Below are positions 28,735 to 39,629 of a stretch of DNA of 43,405 bases, one piece after another. Position numbers and translations under genes: made by a program. The notes beneath the pieces are model-generated. The model was not told the origin of the DNA. It worked only from the letters and a program-made list of their open reading frames with translations, and did no database searches. How positions within the stretch are numbered: the first letter of the stretch is position 1; the number at the start of each line of letters is the position of its first letter. The DNA is from Ligilactobacillus saerimneri DSM 16049 (GTDB lineage Bacteria; Bacillota; Bacilli; Lactobacillales; Lactobacillaceae), in contig NZ_AUHQ01000018.1 of NCBI RefSeq assembly GCF_000423265.1, positions 1 through 43,405 of the forward strand, written 5' to 3'.

Positions 28735-29623
28735 TCGTCTTTCCTGCCTTTTCCTGCTTATGCTTCTCCACATCCCGGTGGGCAATCCGTACTTGATAAT
28801 CATCAGCTAATGCATGCCCCACCCGTTCGGTCAAAGCAACGGACCGGTGCTGACCACCAGTACACCCAATTGCAATGGTGACACTGGACTTGCCTTCGGC
28901 AACATAACCTGGCAATACATACTGCAACAGTCCAATAAAGCGTTGGTAAAATTCCTCTGTTCGCTCAGATGCCATTACATAATCATACACATCCTGGTCT
29001 AACCCTGTCTTAGGACGAAGCTCAGGAATGTAAAATGGATTAGGGAGGAAGCGGACATCCATCACAATATCAGCATCAATTGGAATCCCATACTTGAATC
29101 CAAATGACATCACCACTACATGGAAAGGCGAACTATTCTGCGTTTCAAAGTTATGGAAAATTTCTTCTCGTAGCTGACGCGGCGATAGGTCGCTTGTATC
29201 AATGATGATCTGCGCTTGTCCCCTTATGTCAGCCAATAACTTCCGTTCCAAATGAACTCCATCTAGGATCCGCCCCTCCATTGCTAACGGATGAGCACGA
29301 CGTGTTTCCTTATACCGGGATACCAATTCAGCATCAGATGAGTCTAAGAAAAGGATCCGCGGTTCAATCTGTCCATCATCACTGATATTGCGTAACATTT
29401 CAATTATTTCATCATAAAAAGCCCGGGACCGTAAATCAATTACCAGGGCAATCTTAGTGATCTTGCCTGATTCTTGTACTAATTCCCAAAACTTAGGTAA
29501 CAGTGCTGGTGGCATATTATCAACGCAAAAATAGCCTAAATCTTCGAAGCTCTGCATTGCAACGGTCTTACCAGCACCGCTCATTCCCGTAATAATAACT
29601 AATTGAATTTGTTCCCCCATCAT
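28724..29623 (-). CDS. rapZ: RNase adapter/nucleotide-binding protein RapZ
   Basis: A 299-residue protein with an N-terminal Walker A ([10 protein letters not shown], about 14-23) and a C-terminal domain with [14 protein letters not shown] (about 254-267), which binds glucosamine 6-phosphate in the E. coli homologue. In Gram-positive bacteria its role is less clear but tied to nucleotide-sugar status, fitting the adjoining yvcK. GAGGAAGTGGT lies before ATG at 29623. It is the first gene of rapZ-yvcK-whiA. In many lactobacilli this operon lies close to uvrBA; here sdaAB-sdaAA sits between. Confidence 0.95.
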   Translation of the reverse strand: MMGEQIQLVIITGMSGAGKTVAMQSFEDLGYFCVDNMPPALLPKFWELVQESGKITKIALVIDLRSRAFYDEIIEMLRNISDDGQIEPRILFLDSSDAELVSRYKETRRAHPLAMEGRILDGVHLERKLLADIRGQAQIIIDTSDLSPRQLREEIFHNFETQNSSPFHVVVMSFGFKYGIPIDADIVMDVRFLPNPFYIPELRPKTGLDQDVYDYVMASERTEEFYQRFIGLLQYVLPGYVAEGKSSVTIAIGCTGGQHRSVALTERVGHALADDYQVRIAHRDVEKHKQEKAGKTNEK

Positions 29624-29674
29624 ACCACTTCCTCAAATTGACTCTTTTTATTATATCATACCGGGCGTTTCATC

Positions 29675-30577
29675 TTATTTTACGACGCCATCATCTTCAT
29701 TAGTGACATCTTCGCCAAAAATTCGCATCTTCATTTTCAAGGCTGTCGGCGTAGTCGCAATTCCGCCTCGCCCGGTTTCCCGCAACGAAGCCGGCATCTG
29801 TTTGCCAATACGGCGCATTGCATCAATTACTTCATCGGCTGGGATTCGGTTTGAGATCCCTGCCAGAGCCATGTCCGCCGCCGCTAAAGCATTAACTGCA
29901 CCAGCAACATTGCGTTTGACACATGGTAATTCAACCAAACCTGCTACTGGGTCACAAACCAAACCTAAAAGGTTACTCATTGCCATCGCAAAAGCCTCTG
30001 CTGATTGCCGCGGTGTCCCACCATTGATTTCAACTGCAGCTGCAGCTGCCATCGCCGATGCACTGCCTACTTCAGCCTGACAACCTCCAGTCGCTCCGGC
30101 GATCATTGCATTATTAGCGGTAATCATCCCAAAGCCTCCCGCAGTTAGCAAAAAGTGAACTTTTTCATCATCCGTATAGTGGAAACGTTGATCTAAGGAA
30201 AACAAAGTACCGGGGATTGTTCCGGACGATCCCGCTGTTGGCGTGGCACAAATCACTCCCATAGCAGCATTAACCTCATTAGTTGCGATCGCATTTTGAA
30301 TCGCCCAAAGCATGGTATCTCCCGCTAATCCGCCACCATTTTCGCGGTAACGTTTGATCTTTGCGGCGTCACCACCACTTAATCCAGTTGGTGACTGAAC
30401 CCCTGCAGCTCCTTTACGGGCCGCTTCTTCCATTACCCGCAGTTGTCCCCGCATCCGTTCCATAATTGCCGCTTCTGGTTGCTTACTATATTCCATTTCT
30501 TGGTCAAGCACTAAGCGCCATAAGGGATGGTGCTGTCGTTCTGCAGCTGCAATTAAATCTGCTACCGTCTGATACAT
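29675..30577 (-). CDS. sdaAA: L-serine dehydratase, iron-sulfur-dependent, alpha subunit
   Basis: A 300-residue subunit of the oxygen-sensitive Fe-S enzyme that converts L-serine to pyruvate and ammonia. Cysteines expected to hold the cluster are in CATPTAGSSG, GGCQAEVGSA and CDPVAG-LVELPC, and the Gly-rich substrate site is GGDAAKIKRYRENG. The second of two close ATGs (30577) is chosen because GAGAGG stands 8 nt before it; the first (30583) is only 2 nt away. It lies 13 bp after sdaAB and ends before rapZ. Confidence 0.94.
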   Translation of the reverse strand: MYQTVADLIAAAERQHHPLWRLVLDQEMEYSKQPEAAIMERMRGQLRVMEEAARKGAAGVQSPTGLSGGDAAKIKRYRENGGGLAGDTMLWAIQNAIATNEVNAAMGVICATPTAGSSGTIPGTLFSLDQRFHYTDDEKVHFLLTAGGFGMITANNAMIAGATGGCQAEVGSASAMAAAAAVEINGGTPRQSAEAFAMAMSNLLGLVCDPVAGLVELPCVKRNVAGAVNALAAADMALAGISNRIPADEVIDAMRRIGKQMPASLRETGRGGIATTPTALKMKMRIFGEDVTNEDDGVVK

Positions 30578-30590
30578 CGCCATTACCTCT

Positions 30591-31247
30591 CTATAATTCG
30601 ATTATCCGTGAACACATCTGTGCCAACTTATTTAGTGTTTGCGGCGGAGTTAACTTATCTGTATTCAATTCCTGAATAAACTCATATTTAAACTTCGAAA
30701 GTCGCTTATGAAGAACATTGATATGTTCATTCTTTAATTTTTCTTCAGCTAATAACAAATTCTTACGTGGTCCCATACAAACTAAAGTTGGTAATGGCCC
30801 GCGAAGTTTAATTCTTTGTCCTAAAAGTTCTATTTGCCGAACTTCTATCGTTCCACCCCCAATTGAACAACCTGCCAGCTTGATTTTTTCGTGGTGCCCT
30901 TCAAGCGTCACAATCGCCGTATTGGGGTGTCCAATCGGGCTAGGAATGGTATGCTCAATGAAAACAATCTTAATCCCCCGGTCCCGTGCAATTGTAACTG
31001 CATCAGGAACCCGCGGATCGTCTTCTTTAAAACCTAAAACTCCAGCAACGATTGCATAGTCGGTCCCGTGCCCTTTATGCGTTGCTGCAAATGATTCATA
31101 GTAGTCAACCTGAACGGTGTGAAATTGGCCCACAAATATCTTGCGGGCTGCCCGCCCGATCTTGACCGCCCCCGCAGTATGGGAACTGGAAGGTCCGATC
31201 ATTGTTGGGCCAATAATATCAAAGACACTCCGATAATTTGCTGTCAT
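30591..31247 (-). CDS. sdaAB: L-serine dehydratase, iron-sulfur-dependent, beta subunit
   Basis: A 218-residue subunit with the family's opening SVFDIIGPTMIGPSSSHTAGAVKIG, in which SSSHT forms part of the serine site, and a C-terminal ACT-like region (about 145-218). With SdaAA it makes the active enzyme that supplies pyruvate and ammonia, the latter perhaps helping against acid stress. AAGGTGAG lies before ATG at 31247. A perfect 7-bp hairpin lies in its leader at 31288. Confidence 0.94.
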   Translation of the reverse strand: MTANYRSVFDIIGPTMIGPSSSHTAGAVKIGRAARKIFVGQFHTVQVDYYESFAATHKGHGTDYAIVAGVLGFKEDDPRVPDAVTIARDRGIKIVFIEHTIPSPIGHPNTAIVTLEGHHEKIKLAGCSIGGGTIEVRQIELLGQRIKLRGPLPTLVCMGPRKNLLLAEEKLKNEHINVLHKRLSKFKYEFIQELNTDKLTPPQTLNKLAQMCSRIIEL

Positions 31248-31287
31248 TTTCTCACCTTACCGTCCTTTAAATGTTATCTCCGCAAGC

Positions 31288-31307
31288 GGTAGCAACTCCC
31301 TGCTACC
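31288..31307 (-). promoter_or_regulatory. Leader hairpin of sdaAB
   Basis: GGTAGCA and TGCTACC pair perfectly around a 6-nt loop in the 5' leader, about 40 bp before sdaAB, with no T run after it. An extended -10 (TGGTATACT, minus strand 31338-31330) stands upstream as the likely promoter. The hairpin could stabilise the mRNA or bind a regulator. Confidence 0.4.
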
Positions 31308-31436
31308 TCCCCTGTTATATCATCATTGAAGTATACCACATTCCCTTTAAAAAAGTGAGTTGCAGTCATTGGTGTAATCACTCACGTTGACCACTTTTAA
31401 TTTTCTCTGGATCATTCTGGAATAACTTGCGTAAGC

Positions 31437-31477
31437 AAAAAGAGGCTGCCCAGAAACTAGTTCTGTGTTCAACCTCC
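31437..31477 (-). terminator. Terminator after uvrA
   Basis: On the minus strand GAGG..., an inner CACAGAACTAGTTTCTG palindrome and ...CCTC are followed by TTTTT. It lies 18 bp beyond the uvrA stop. The GAGGCTG...CAGAAACTAG type is a familiar terminator form in lactobacilli. Confidence 0.75.
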
Positions 31478-31494
31478 CTTCATAGTGCCAATAG

Positions 31495-34335
31495 CTATCT
31501 TTCTTCGTAATGACCCGTAGCTAAGACCCGCTGCAGGTACTGGCCGGTATAACTTGCTGGTTCTTGAGCAACTTCTTCCGGTGTCCCTAGGGCGACGATT
31601 TGCCCGCCACCTTCACCCCCGTTCGGGCCAAGATCAATCAAGTAATCAGCGGTCTTAATTACATCCAGGTTGTGCTCAATTACTAAGACTGTATTGCCTT
31701 TATCCACTAGCCGTTCTAACACGGTTAACAACCGTTTAATATCATCAGCGTGAAGGCCGGTAGTCGGTTCATCCAAAATATAAAAGGTTTTGCCATTTGA
31801 TTGCTTATGCAATTCTGATGCTAACTTCATCCGTTGAGCTTCCCCCCCAGAAAGGGTTGTTGCTGATTGACCTAAATGAACATACCCTAGTCCAACATCA
31901 GCAATCGTTTGGAGTTTCCGCCGAATTTTAGGAATTGCTGCAAAGAATTTCAACGCTTCACTCACTGTCATGTTCAACACATCAGCGATTGTTTTCCCTT
32001 TATATTCTACTTCCAAAGTTTCCGAATTATACCGTGTCCCGTGACATACTTCACATGGGACATAGACATCCGGCAAGAAGTTCATTTCAATTTTGATGAT
32101 ACCATCACCCTTGCAGGCTTCACACCGACCACCTTTAACATTAAAGGAGAAACGTCCCTTAGTATAACCCCGCATTTTGGCCTGGTTAGTCTGGGCAAAT
32201 AAACCACGAATATCATCAAAAACCCCGGTATAGGTTGCCGGATTACTACGCGGAGTCCGCCCAATTGGACTTTGGTCAATATCAATGATTTTGTCGATAT
32301 TTTCAATCCCTTCTAGGCGCTGATACTTTCCAGGCTTGGCTGAGTTACCGTTCAATTTTTGAGCTAGGGCCCGCTTCAAAATTAGGTTAACCAGGGTTGA
32401 TTTACCCGAACCAGATACTCCCGTTACCGCAATGAATTTTCCTAATGGAAAAGTAACATCAATCTGCTGCAAATTATTGGCAGCAGCTCCTAACACACGG
32501 ATTACTTTACCATTACCTTCACGTCGGTGTGCCGGGATCGGAATATACTTTTTGCCTGCTAAGTACTGCCCGGTTAAAGAACGCCGGGACCGGGCTACCT
32601 GTTTGGGGGTCCCGGCAGCCATAACTTTACCCCCTAATTCACCAGCTCCTGGACCCATGTCAACAATATAATCCGCTGCCCGCATTGTATCTTCGTCATG
32701 TTCAACCACAATCAAGGTATTACCGAGATCACGCATCTTCTTGAGGGATGCAATCAACCGATCATTGTCGCGTTGGTGCAAACCAATCGATGGTTCATCG
32801 AGAATATACATTACCCCGGAAAGGTTCGATCCAATCTGGGTTGCTAACCGAATCCGTTGGGCTTCACCCCCAGAAAGAGTCCGGGCGGAACGACTCAACG
32901 TTAAGTAATCTAAGCCCACATTTTCTAAGAAAGTCAAGCGGTCGATTATTTCTTTGAGAATTGGTCGAGCAATTTCTTGTTTCTGGTCGCTGAATTCCAA
33001 GTGTTTAAAGAAGTTCAAACTAGCACCAATTGCTAAGTCGGATACTTCCCCGATATGCTTTCCCGCAATCTTGACAGCTAACGCTTTTGGATTTAAGCGG
33101 TAACCTTGACAAGTTTGACAAGTCAAGCTCGTCATATACTGCCGCATGTTATTAGTAGTGAAGTCACTAGCAGAATTGCGGTAGCGGCGGTCGATGAGAT
33201 TCATAATTCCTTCAAATGCCATATCAACATCTTTAATCCCACCAAAATCTGACAACACATGGAAATGGAAGGTCTTGTCCCCGCTCCCATAAAGGATTAG
33301 GTCTCGTTGCGCCTGGGGAAGTTCATTGAACGGTGTGTCCATATCAATTTCAAACTCAGCACATGCTTGCTGAAGCATCGTTGGATAATACTTTGAAGAA
33401 GTTGAACTCCACGGTGCTAATGCACCCTCATTCAGGGTTTTGCTTGGGTCAGGCACGACTAAGTCAAAGTCTACCTCCAGCTTTTCTCCTAATCCATCAC
33501 AGTCGGGACAAGCTCCAAACGGAGCATTGAACGAGAACAGCCGCGGTTCCAATTCCCCGATCGTAAAGCCACAGTAAGGGCAAGCAAAATATTCTGAAAA
33601 CTGCAGGGTTTCGCCCCCGATAATATCAACAGCTACATAACCTCCGGCTAGTTTCAGGGCTGCTTCAAATGAATCAAACAACCGGGACCGAACTCCCTCT
33701 TTGAGGATGATCCGGTCAACAACCACTGCAATATCATGCTTCTTATTTTTGTCTAGTTCAATGTCTTCTTCAATCTCATGGGGTTCACCATCAATAATTA
33801 ACCGAACAAAGCCTTCCCGCTTAATCTTAGCCAGTAAGTTTTTATGTTGGCCTTTCTTAGCGCGGACAACCGGAGCCATAATTTGCATCCGCGTCCGCTC
33901 TGGCAGTTGTAATACCCGGTCAACCATCTGTTCAGGTGATTGGCTTTCAATTACATGCCCATCGTTGGGACAGATCGGAGTTCCGACCCGAGCCCATAAC
34001 AAACGGAAATAATCATTAATCTCCGTTACTGTCCCCACAGTCGAACGGGGATTCTTAGAAGTTGTCTTTTGATCAATCGAAATTGCCGGTGACAGACCAT
34101 CAATAGAATCGACATCCGGTTTATCCATCTGGCCTAAAAATTGTCGTGCATATGAAGATAAACTCTCAACATACCGCCGTTGTCCTTCGGCATACAGCGT
34201 ATCAAATGCTAGCGAACTCTTCCCCGAACCGGAAAGACCCGTCATAACTACGAGCTTGTTCTTGGGAATATCGAGGTCAACGTTTTGCAAATTATGCTCA
34301 CGTGCTCCCCGAATACTAATCTTATTCTGTACCAC
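31495..34335 (-). CDS. uvrA: Excinuclease ABC subunit UvrA
   Basis: A 946-residue damage-recognition ATPase of nucleotide excision repair. Two ABC modules are visible, each with Walker A ([14 protein letters not shown] near 33; [12 protein letters not shown] near 640) and the signature LSGGEAQR. Zinc-binding pairs are intact: CPYCG...CPDC (about 255-285) and CEACKGDG...CEVCHG (about 740-765). Length is usual. It lies 18 bp after uvrB in the same operon and is therefore under the SOS box upstream of uvrB. Confidence 0.98.
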   Translation of the reverse strand: MVQNKISIRGAREHNLQNVDLDIPKNKLVVMTGLSGSGKSSLAFDTLYAEGQRRYVESLSSYARQFLGQMDKPDVDSIDGLSPAISIDQKTTSKNPRSTVGTVTEINDYFRLLWARVGTPICPNDGHVIESQSPEQMVDRVLQLPERTRMQIMAPVVRAKKGQHKNLLAKIKREGFVRLIIDGEPHEIEEDIELDKNKKHDIAVVVDRIILKEGVRSRLFDSFEAALKLAGGYVAVDIIGGETLQFSEYFACPYCGFTIGELEPRLFSFNAPFGACPDCDGLGEKLEVDFDLVVPDPSKTLNEGALAPWSSTSSKYYPTMLQQACAEFEIDMDTPFNELPQAQRDLILYGSGDKTFHFHVLSDFGGIKDVDMAFEGIMNLIDRRYRNSASDFTTNNMRQYMTSLTCQTCQGYRLNPKALAVKIAGKHIGEVSDLAIGASLNFFKHLEFSDQKQEIARPILKEIIDRLTFLENVGLDYLTLSRSARTLSGGEAQRIRLATQIGSNLSGVMYILDEPSIGLHQRDNDRLIASLKKMRDLGNTLIVVEHDEDTMRAADYIVDMGPGAGELGGKVMAAGTPKQVARSRRSLTGQYLAGKKYIPIPAHRREGNGKVIRVLGAAANNLQQIDVTFPLGKFIAVTGVSGSGKSTLVNLILKRALAQKLNGNSAKPGKYQRLEGIENIDKIIDIDQSPIGRTPRSNPATYTGVFDDIRGLFAQTNQAKMRGYTKGRFSFNVKGGRCEACKGDGIIKIEMNFLPDVYVPCEVCHGTRYNSETLEVEYKGKTIADVLNMTVSEALKFFAAIPKIRRKLQTIADVGLGYVHLGQSATTLSGGEAQRMKLASELHKQSNGKTFYILDEPTTGLHADDIKRLLTVLERLVDKGNTVLVIEHNLDVIKTADYLIDLGPNGGEGGGQIVALGTPEEVAQEPASYTGQYLQRVLATGHYEER

Positions 34336-34353
34336 ACCATTTCCCCCTTAAAG

Positions 34354-36366
34354 TTATTTTTTAGCTTCAGATTGTAATTCTAAAATTGTGTCCCGTAATG
34401 CTGCCGCTTCTTCAAAGTCCAGCTTTTTAGCTGCTTCTTTCATTTGCTTTTGCAAGTTAGCAATAATCTGGTGCTGCTCATCCTTGCTGAGCGTATTGAA
34501 TTTAATATCGGCCAAGTTAGCTTGTTCATCCCGCTCAGCTTCACTCTTAGTAACCGGTGAAATAGCTGCCCGAATTGGTTTTTTGATTGTCTGTGGTACC
34601 AATCCGTGTTCCTGATTATATTGCTCTTGTAGTGTCCGCCGTCTTTTCGTTTCATCAATTGCCGCTTGCATTGAAGCCGTGACAGTATCAGCATACATAA
34701 TGACATGCCCATGAGCATTCCGCGCAGCCCGGCCAATCGTTTGAATCAACGAACGTTCATTCCGCAAGAAACCTTCTTTATCAGCATCAAGAATAGCAAT
34801 CAATGATACTTCTGGTACATCGATTCCTTCCCGCAAGAGGTTGATCCCAACTAAAACATCAAATTTTCCTAACCGTAAGTCGCGGATGATCTCCGTCCGC
34901 TCTAAAGTCTTGATATCTGAGTGTAAGTACTTAACCTTAATCCCTAGTTCTTTGAAATAGTTAGTTAAATCTTCTGCCATTTTCTTAGTCAAAGTTGTGA
35001 CAAAAACCCGCTCGTCTTTTGCTACTCTTTGATTAATTTCTCCCACCAAGTCTTCCATTTGCCCCATCACTGGTCGGACTTCAATCGTTGGATCCAATAG
35101 TCCTGTTGGTCGGATAATTTGCTCAACCACATGGTCTGTTTGTTCCTGCTCATACGGACCAGGAGTAGCTGACATATAGACGATTTGGTGCACCCGGCGT
35201 TCAAATTCACTCAAAGTCAATGGCCGGTTGTCCAGTGCACTTGGAAGTCTGAACCCATAGTCAATCAGCATCTGTTTTCGAGCCTTATCACCGTTATACA
35301 TTCCCCGAACCTGGGGCATCGTCACATGTGATTCATCAACTACAATCAAGAAATCATCTGGGAAGAAATCTAGCAAAGTATATGGCGGTTCACCGGCCTT
35401 ACGCCCTTCCATGAAACGAGAATAATTCTCAATTCCATTGCAGTAACCGACTTCGCGTAGCATCTCAATGTCGTAAGTTGTCCGTTGCTGCAAACGTTGG
35501 GCTTCCAATAATTTCCCCTGCGCAGTCAGTTCCGCTACCCGTTCCTTTAGTTCCGCCTCAATCCCTGTGATTGCCGTCTCCAAAGTTGCATCGTTCGTAA
35601 CAAAGTGTGTCGCTGGGAAAATCACAATATGGTCCCGATCGCCAAAGACTTCTCCCGTCAAAGGATCGATTTCCCGGATCCGATCAATTTCATCACCAAA
35701 AAATTCAATCCGCAAAGCTCGCTCATCATGCGAAGCAGGATACAGTTCGACAACGTCTCCCCGTACTCTAAACCGTCCCCGCTGGAAATCGATGTCGTTG
35801 CGATCAAACTGCATATCAACCAATTCCCGCAAGACCTGATCGCGTGGTATTTCCTGCCCAGTGCGTAAAGAAAGAGCGTGCTCTGCATACTCACGTGGAT
35901 CCCCCAAACCAAAAATGGAAGATACCGAGGCTACAACGATCACATCATTACGCTCAAGCAAAGAGCTGGTCGCTGAATGCCGCAGTTGGTCAATTTCGTC
36001 ATTAATACTTGCATCTTTTTCAATGTAGGTATCACTCGAAGGAACGTATGCTTCCGGTTGATAATAATCGTAGTAACTAACAAAATACTCGACGGCATTA
36101 TCAGGGAAAAATTCTTTAAATTCGCTATATAATTGTCCAGCCAAAGTCTTATTATGGGCCAAAACTAAAGTAGGCTTATTCACTTTTTGAATTACATTCG
36201 AAATTGTAAAGGTTTTCCCTGTCCCAGTGGCTCCCAACAAAATTTGGGCTTTTTCTCCGGCTAAAATCCCCTGACTGAGCGTTGCAATCGCTTGGGGTTG
36301 ATCACCAGTCGGCTGATACTTAGACACTAGTTTAAACGGTCGGTTAGCGCGCTTAGTAATCATCAT
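34354..36366 (-). CDS. uvrB: Excinuclease ABC subunit UvrB
   Basis: A 670-residue helicase-like repair protein that takes damaged DNA from UvrA and positions UvrC. Walker [11 protein letters not shown], the beta-hairpin [30 protein letters not shown] (Walker B) and QTIGRAARN (motif VI) are intact, and a UVR domain closes the protein (about 630-665). ATG at 36366 is chosen because GGGAG precedes it by 5 nt; the longer reading frame from 36417 begins upstream of the predicted transcription start and inside the SOS box. Confidence 0.97.
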   Translation of the reverse strand: MMITKRANRPFKLVSKYQPTGDQPQAIATLSQGILAGEKAQILLGATGTGKTFTISNVIQKVNKPTLVLAHNKTLAGQLYSEFKEFFPDNAVEYFVSYYDYYQPEAYVPSSDTYIEKDASINDEIDQLRHSATSSLLERNDVIVVASVSSIFGLGDPREYAEHALSLRTGQEIPRDQVLRELVDMQFDRNDIDFQRGRFRVRGDVVELYPASHDERALRIEFFGDEIDRIREIDPLTGEVFGDRDHIVIFPATHFVTNDATLETAITGIEAELKERVAELTAQGKLLEAQRLQQRTTYDIEMLREVGYCNGIENYSRFMEGRKAGEPPYTLLDFFPDDFLIVVDESHVTMPQVRGMYNGDKARKQMLIDYGFRLPSALDNRPLTLSEFERRVHQIVYMSATPGPYEQEQTDHVVEQIIRPTGLLDPTIEVRPVMGQMEDLVGEINQRVAKDERVFVTTLTKKMAEDLTNYFKELGIKVKYLHSDIKTLERTEIIRDLRLGKFDVLVGINLLREGIDVPEVSLIAILDADKEGFLRNERSLIQTIGRAARNAHGHVIMYADTVTASMQAAIDETKRRRTLQEQYNQEHGLVPQTIKKPIRAAISPVTKSEAERDEQANLADIKFNTLSKDEQHQIIANLQKQMKEAAKKLDFEEAAALRDTILELQSEAKK

Positions 36367-36398
36367 GTTCACTCCCGTAACAAATAATTCATAAGGTA

Positions 36399-36426
36399 AT
36401 TCTACCACAGCGAACATACTTTCTAA
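36399..36426 (-). promoter_or_regulatory. Promoter of uvrB-uvrA
   Basis: On the minus strand TTAGAA (36426-36421) and, after 16 bp, TAGAAT (36404-36399) preceded by TGG, an extended -10. The start site near 36392 gives a leader of about 26 nt to the ATG at 36366. Confidence 0.6.
36411..36423. promoter_or_regulatory. LexA (SOS) box before uvrB
   Basis: CGAACATACTTTC matches the Gram-positive LexA/DinR site (CGAAC-N4-GTTC) with one mismatch (T for G). It overlaps the -35 box and spacer of the uvrB promoter, the right place for repression. UvrBA are SOS genes in Bacillus. Confidence 0.75.
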
Positions 36427-36467
36427 TTAATTTTGTCTTCTAATTGTTCCTTATCCATTTTGATCAC

Positions 36468-36503
36468 AAAAAAACAGGGGATTAAATAGAGCCCCTGCTT
36501 TTT
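36468..36503 (-). terminator. Terminator after pgm
   Basis: On the minus strand GCAGGGG and CCCCTG pair around an 11-nt loop, flanked by an A run before and TTTTTTT after. It lies 27 bp after the pgm stop. Confidence 0.88.
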
Positions 36504-36529
36504 AAGTCAACCCATACTTATGAGCAAAC

Positions 36530-38257
36530 CTATTTATTCAAAAATTCCGTAATTGCTTTTTCAAAGGATTGACGTTTGGCGTGGACACCGGCCGCTGTAT
36601 TATCTTGGGCACCAATATAGAACTTGATCTTTGGTTCAGTTCCTGAAGGCCGAACAGCAATCCAGCTGCCGTCAGCCAACAGATACTTCAAGACGTTAGC
36701 TTTTGGCAAGGTCATCATTTCAACATGCCCATCGGCATACTTCTTTTCGCCGCTAGCAAAATCTTCGACAGCTGCCACTGCTACCCCAGCAAATGCTGCT
36801 GGCGCATTGGCCCGGAAGTCAGCCATAATGGCAGCAATCTTAGCTGGCCCTTCAACCCCAGCTAAAACATGAGAGATTGTCTTTTCAGCAAAATATCCAT
36901 ACTTACTGAACAAGGCTTGTAAGCCATCATATAGGTTCATGCCTTGGTGCTTATAGTAAGCTGCTACTTCAGCCAACATCACAGTGGATTGAATGGCATC
37001 CTTATCCCGCACAAATGGTTTGATTAAATAGCCAAAACTTTCTTCAAAGCCAAATTCAAAGGTATGGTTTTGGGTTTGTTCGTATTCTTTAATTTGTTCA
37101 GCAATAAATTTAAAGCCAGTTAATACATTGATCATCTTGGCGCCATAGTGGTCTGCAATCGCCGTGGCAAATTCACTAGAAACGATCGACTTCACCACTG
37201 CCGCGTTAGCTGGCAGGGTATTCTGCCGTTGCTTAGCTGCCAAAATATAATCCAGCAGCAAGGCGGCGATTTGGTTTCCAGTTAATAATTGGTAATCACC
37301 GTTAGGTTGCCGAACAGCAGCCCCCAACCGGTCGGCGTCAGGGTCAATCGCAATCAGCAGGTCCGCCCCTTCCTTTTTGCCTAAAGCAATTGCCATATCA
37401 AAGGCAGCTGGATCTTCAGGATTAGGTTTAGCTACTGTGCTAAAATCTCCATCTGGTTGTGCTTGTTCTGGAACCATAGTAAATTCTTCAAAGCCTGCTT
37501 CCCGGAGAGCTTGTGATCCAATCTTAGCCCCAGTCCCATGTAGTGGCGTGAAGATTAGCTTCATTTGTTTCCCTTCTTGGGCAACTAAATCATGATCAAT
37601 CGTAACCGTCTTAACATGGTCCAGATAAGCCCGGTCGACTTCATCGCCAATGATCGTCATCAGATTATTGGTCAGTAATTCTTCCTGATCAGCCAATTTA
37701 ATCATAAAGAGATCATCGACACTCCGGATATATTTGGTAATCAGATCAGATTCCTTCGGTGGCATCTGTGCCCCATCTTCCCCATAAATCTTATAGCCAT
37801 TGTACTGCTTAGGGTTATGACTAGCCGTAACCATGATCCCTGCGTAGGTATTCAGGTGCCGAATAGTAAATGACAATTCGGGTGTAGGCCGCAAACTTTC
37901 AAAAATATAAGTCGGGATCCCGTGCGCACCCAAGACCCGAGCTGAATCATAGGCAAATTCTCGTGAACCATGACGCGAATCATAACTAATCGCTACCCCC
38001 CGTTGCCGGGTAACAGCATCTAATTGATCCATAAACCGTGCCAATCCCTCAGTAGCTTGCCGCACAGTGTAAATATTCATCCGGTTGATGCCAACGCCTA
38101 AGACGCCCCGCATTCCTGCAGTTCCAAACTCCATCGGCATATAAAAGGCATCCTCTAGTTCTTTATCGTTGCCAGCTAAACTATCTAGTTCAGCCCGCAA
38201 AGTCTGATCAAGACCTTGAAATTCGTTCCATTTTTGATATGTATCTTTCCAGCTCAA
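36530..38257 (-). CDS. pgm: Phospho-sugar mutase (phosphoglucomutase)
   Basis: A 575-residue alpha-D-phosphohexomutase that interconverts glucose 1- and 6-phosphate, supplying precursors of UDP-glucose for wall polymers and glycolipids. The four family motifs are visible: VTASHNPKQYNGYK with phosphoserine at 146, the metal loop IDPDADR, the sugar-binding GFEESFGYL and the phosphate-binding RPSGTEPKIKFYI. The start is a TTG at 38257, with TGAGGAG 8-9 nt upstream and a run of seven Ts between; no ATG fits. A TATAAT stands about 50 bp before it. Confidence 0.95.
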   Translation of the reverse strand: MSWKDTYQKWNEFQGLDQTLRAELDSLAGNDKELEDAFYMPMEFGTAGMRGVLGVGINRMNIYTVRQATEGLARFMDQLDAVTRQRGVAISYDSRHGSREFAYDSARVLGAHGIPTYIFESLRPTPELSFTIRHLNTYAGIMVTASHNPKQYNGYKIYGEDGAQMPPKESDLITKYIRSVDDLFMIKLADQEELLTNNLMTIIGDEVDRAYLDHVKTVTIDHDLVAQEGKQMKLIFTPLHGTGAKIGSQALREAGFEEFTMVPEQAQPDGDFSTVAKPNPEDPAAFDMAIALGKKEGADLLIAIDPDADRLGAAVRQPNGDYQLLTGNQIAALLLDYILAAKQRQNTLPANAAVVKSIVSSEFATAIADHYGAKMINVLTGFKFIAEQIKEYEQTQNHTFEFGFEESFGYLIKPFVRDKDAIQSTVMLAEVAAYYKHQGMNLYDGLQALFSKYGYFAEKTISHVLAGVEGPAKIAAIMADFRANAPAAFAGVAVAAVEDFASGEKKYADGHVEMMTLPKANVLKYLLADGSWIAVRPSGTEPKIKFYIGAQDNTAAGVHAKRQSFEKAITEFLNK

Positions 38258-38610
38258 AAAAATCGCTCCTCACATCAATTCAATTAAGACACGATCATTA
38301 TACTATATTTTTTGTAGCGTTTTCTTATTTCTCTGTTGTTTCTCATTTAAAATCATTTTTTATTATCTAATTTGCGTACTAGTATCTCTTTTTACCTTTT
38401 AGAACCGACATATATATAAATATGCGCTGTATTGATCATATTCTTCCTCATTTAGCACCTATTTTACTATATGCCGGGTATCTACCACCTAAATCTAACT
38501 TCTTACGTCAAATTTCATTTAATTTTTCCAAGTTATTTCTCGATAAAATTTCCACAAAAAAATAACCAGCTAGGCAGAAACAATTCTCCCCAGCTGGTCA
38601 TTCATCTTGG
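38258..38610. other. AT-rich intergenic region between trxB and pgm
   Basis: These 353 bp hold the pgm leader and its -10 box (TATAAT on the minus strand near 38300) at one end and the trxB terminator at the other. The middle is AT-rich without a credible ORF, RNA structure or operator. Confidence 0.5.
38556..38598 (-). terminator. Terminator after trxB
   Basis: On the minus strand ACCAGCT and AGCTGGT pair around a 20-nt loop and are followed by TATTTTTTT, 13 bp beyond the trxB stop. Confidence 0.8.
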
Positions 38611-39540
38611 TTATTTAGTTTCTTCAATATAATTGAATGCTTGTTGTCCGGCAATACCACCATCACCAACAGCAGTTGTGATTTGACGCAAGTTCTTCTT
38701 GCGGACATCCCCCACAGCGAAGATCCCTGGAATCTTGGTCTTCATCTGGTCGTCAGTAACAATCCAGCCTTCTTCGTCAGTGATCCCCAAATCCTTGAAT
38801 GGTTCAGTGATTGGTAAAATCCCAACATAAATAAAGACAGCTGCCACTGGCACTTCACGATCTTCACCTGTCTTTTTATTGTGGGTCTTAACTCCAGTAA
38901 CTTTTTGCCCATCACCAACGATTTCAGTTACGACCGTATCCCATGTAAAGTGCATCTTTTCATTTGCAAAGGCACGATCTTGCAAGATCTTTTGTGCCCG
39001 CAGTTGATCACGCCGGTGGAAAACGTTAACACTATCAACGATTTGTGCTAAATAAGTCCCTTCTTCAATTGCTGAATCGCCACCGCCGACTACTGCAACA
39101 TCTTTATTTCTAAAGAAAGCTCCGTCGCAGACCGCGCAGTACGAAACACCCCGGCCACCATATTCTTCTTCGCCAGGAACACCTAATTTGCGGTGCTCTG
39201 ATCCAGTAGCAATAATTAGTGCCTTGGTTTCAAAAGTATCATCTTCTGTTGTAACCAACTTAGTCCCGTACGCTTGGACAGTTACTCCGGTAACCGTCCC
39301 GTACGCATATTCTGCGCCAAATTGTGTTGAACTATCATACATTTCTTTGGCCAAATCTGGACCTAAGATTGACTTGAAGCCCGGATAGTTTTCAACTTCC
39401 GCAGTATTATTCATTTGACCACCGTAAACACCGCGATCAAGCATTAATACTGATAAGTTAGCGCGTGAAGCGTACAAAGCTGCAGTCATCCCACCAGGAC
39501 CTGCCCCAATTACAATCACGTCATATTTTTTGTTTGCCAT
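38611..39540 (-). CDS. trxB: Thioredoxin-disulfide reductase
   Basis: A 309-residue FAD enzyme that uses NADPH to reduce thioredoxin. FAD-binding VIGAGPGGMTAALYASRA, the redox pair C135-AVC-138 (YCAVCDGAFF), the NADPH site VVGGGDSAIEEG and the C-terminal GIFAVGDVRKKNLRQI are all present. ATG at 39540 (MANKKYDV) is chosen; an in-frame GTG at 39549 lies within the ribosome-binding region GAGAGTG. A TATAAT on the minus strand at 39581-39576 suggests its own promoter, 90 bp after lgt. Confidence 0.97.
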   Translation of the reverse strand: MANKKYDVIVIGAGPGGMTAALYASRANLSVLMLDRGVYGGQMNNTAEVENYPGFKSILGPDLAKEMYDSSTQFGAEYAYGTVTGVTVQAYGTKLVTTEDDTFETKALIIATGSEHRKLGVPGEEEYGGRGVSYCAVCDGAFFRNKDVAVVGGGDSAIEEGTYLAQIVDSVNVFHRRDQLRAQKILQDRAFANEKMHFTWDTVVTEIVGDGQKVTGVKTHNKKTGEDREVPVAAVFIYVGILPITEPFKDLGITDEEGWIVTDDQMKTKIPGIFAVGDVRKKNLRQITTAVGDGGIAGQQAFNYIEETK

Positions 39541-39629
39541 GCGTTTCACTCTCTTTCACGCTTGAATTCAATTTGATTATAACTTACTTTTTGTTAGTGA
39601 TTAAATTATATGCTCTTATTTAGAAAAAA

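Noticed and set aside
28735-28803. Longer yvcK start at 28803
   Set aside because: It overlaps rapZ by 80 bp and adds residues unlike the family; ATG at 28734 has a ribosome site.
38300-38330. Catabolite-response (cre) site before pgm, around GAAAACGC
   Set aside because: It fits the core CG and A positions but misses the first T and the final CA pair, and the region is AT-rich, so a chance match is likely.
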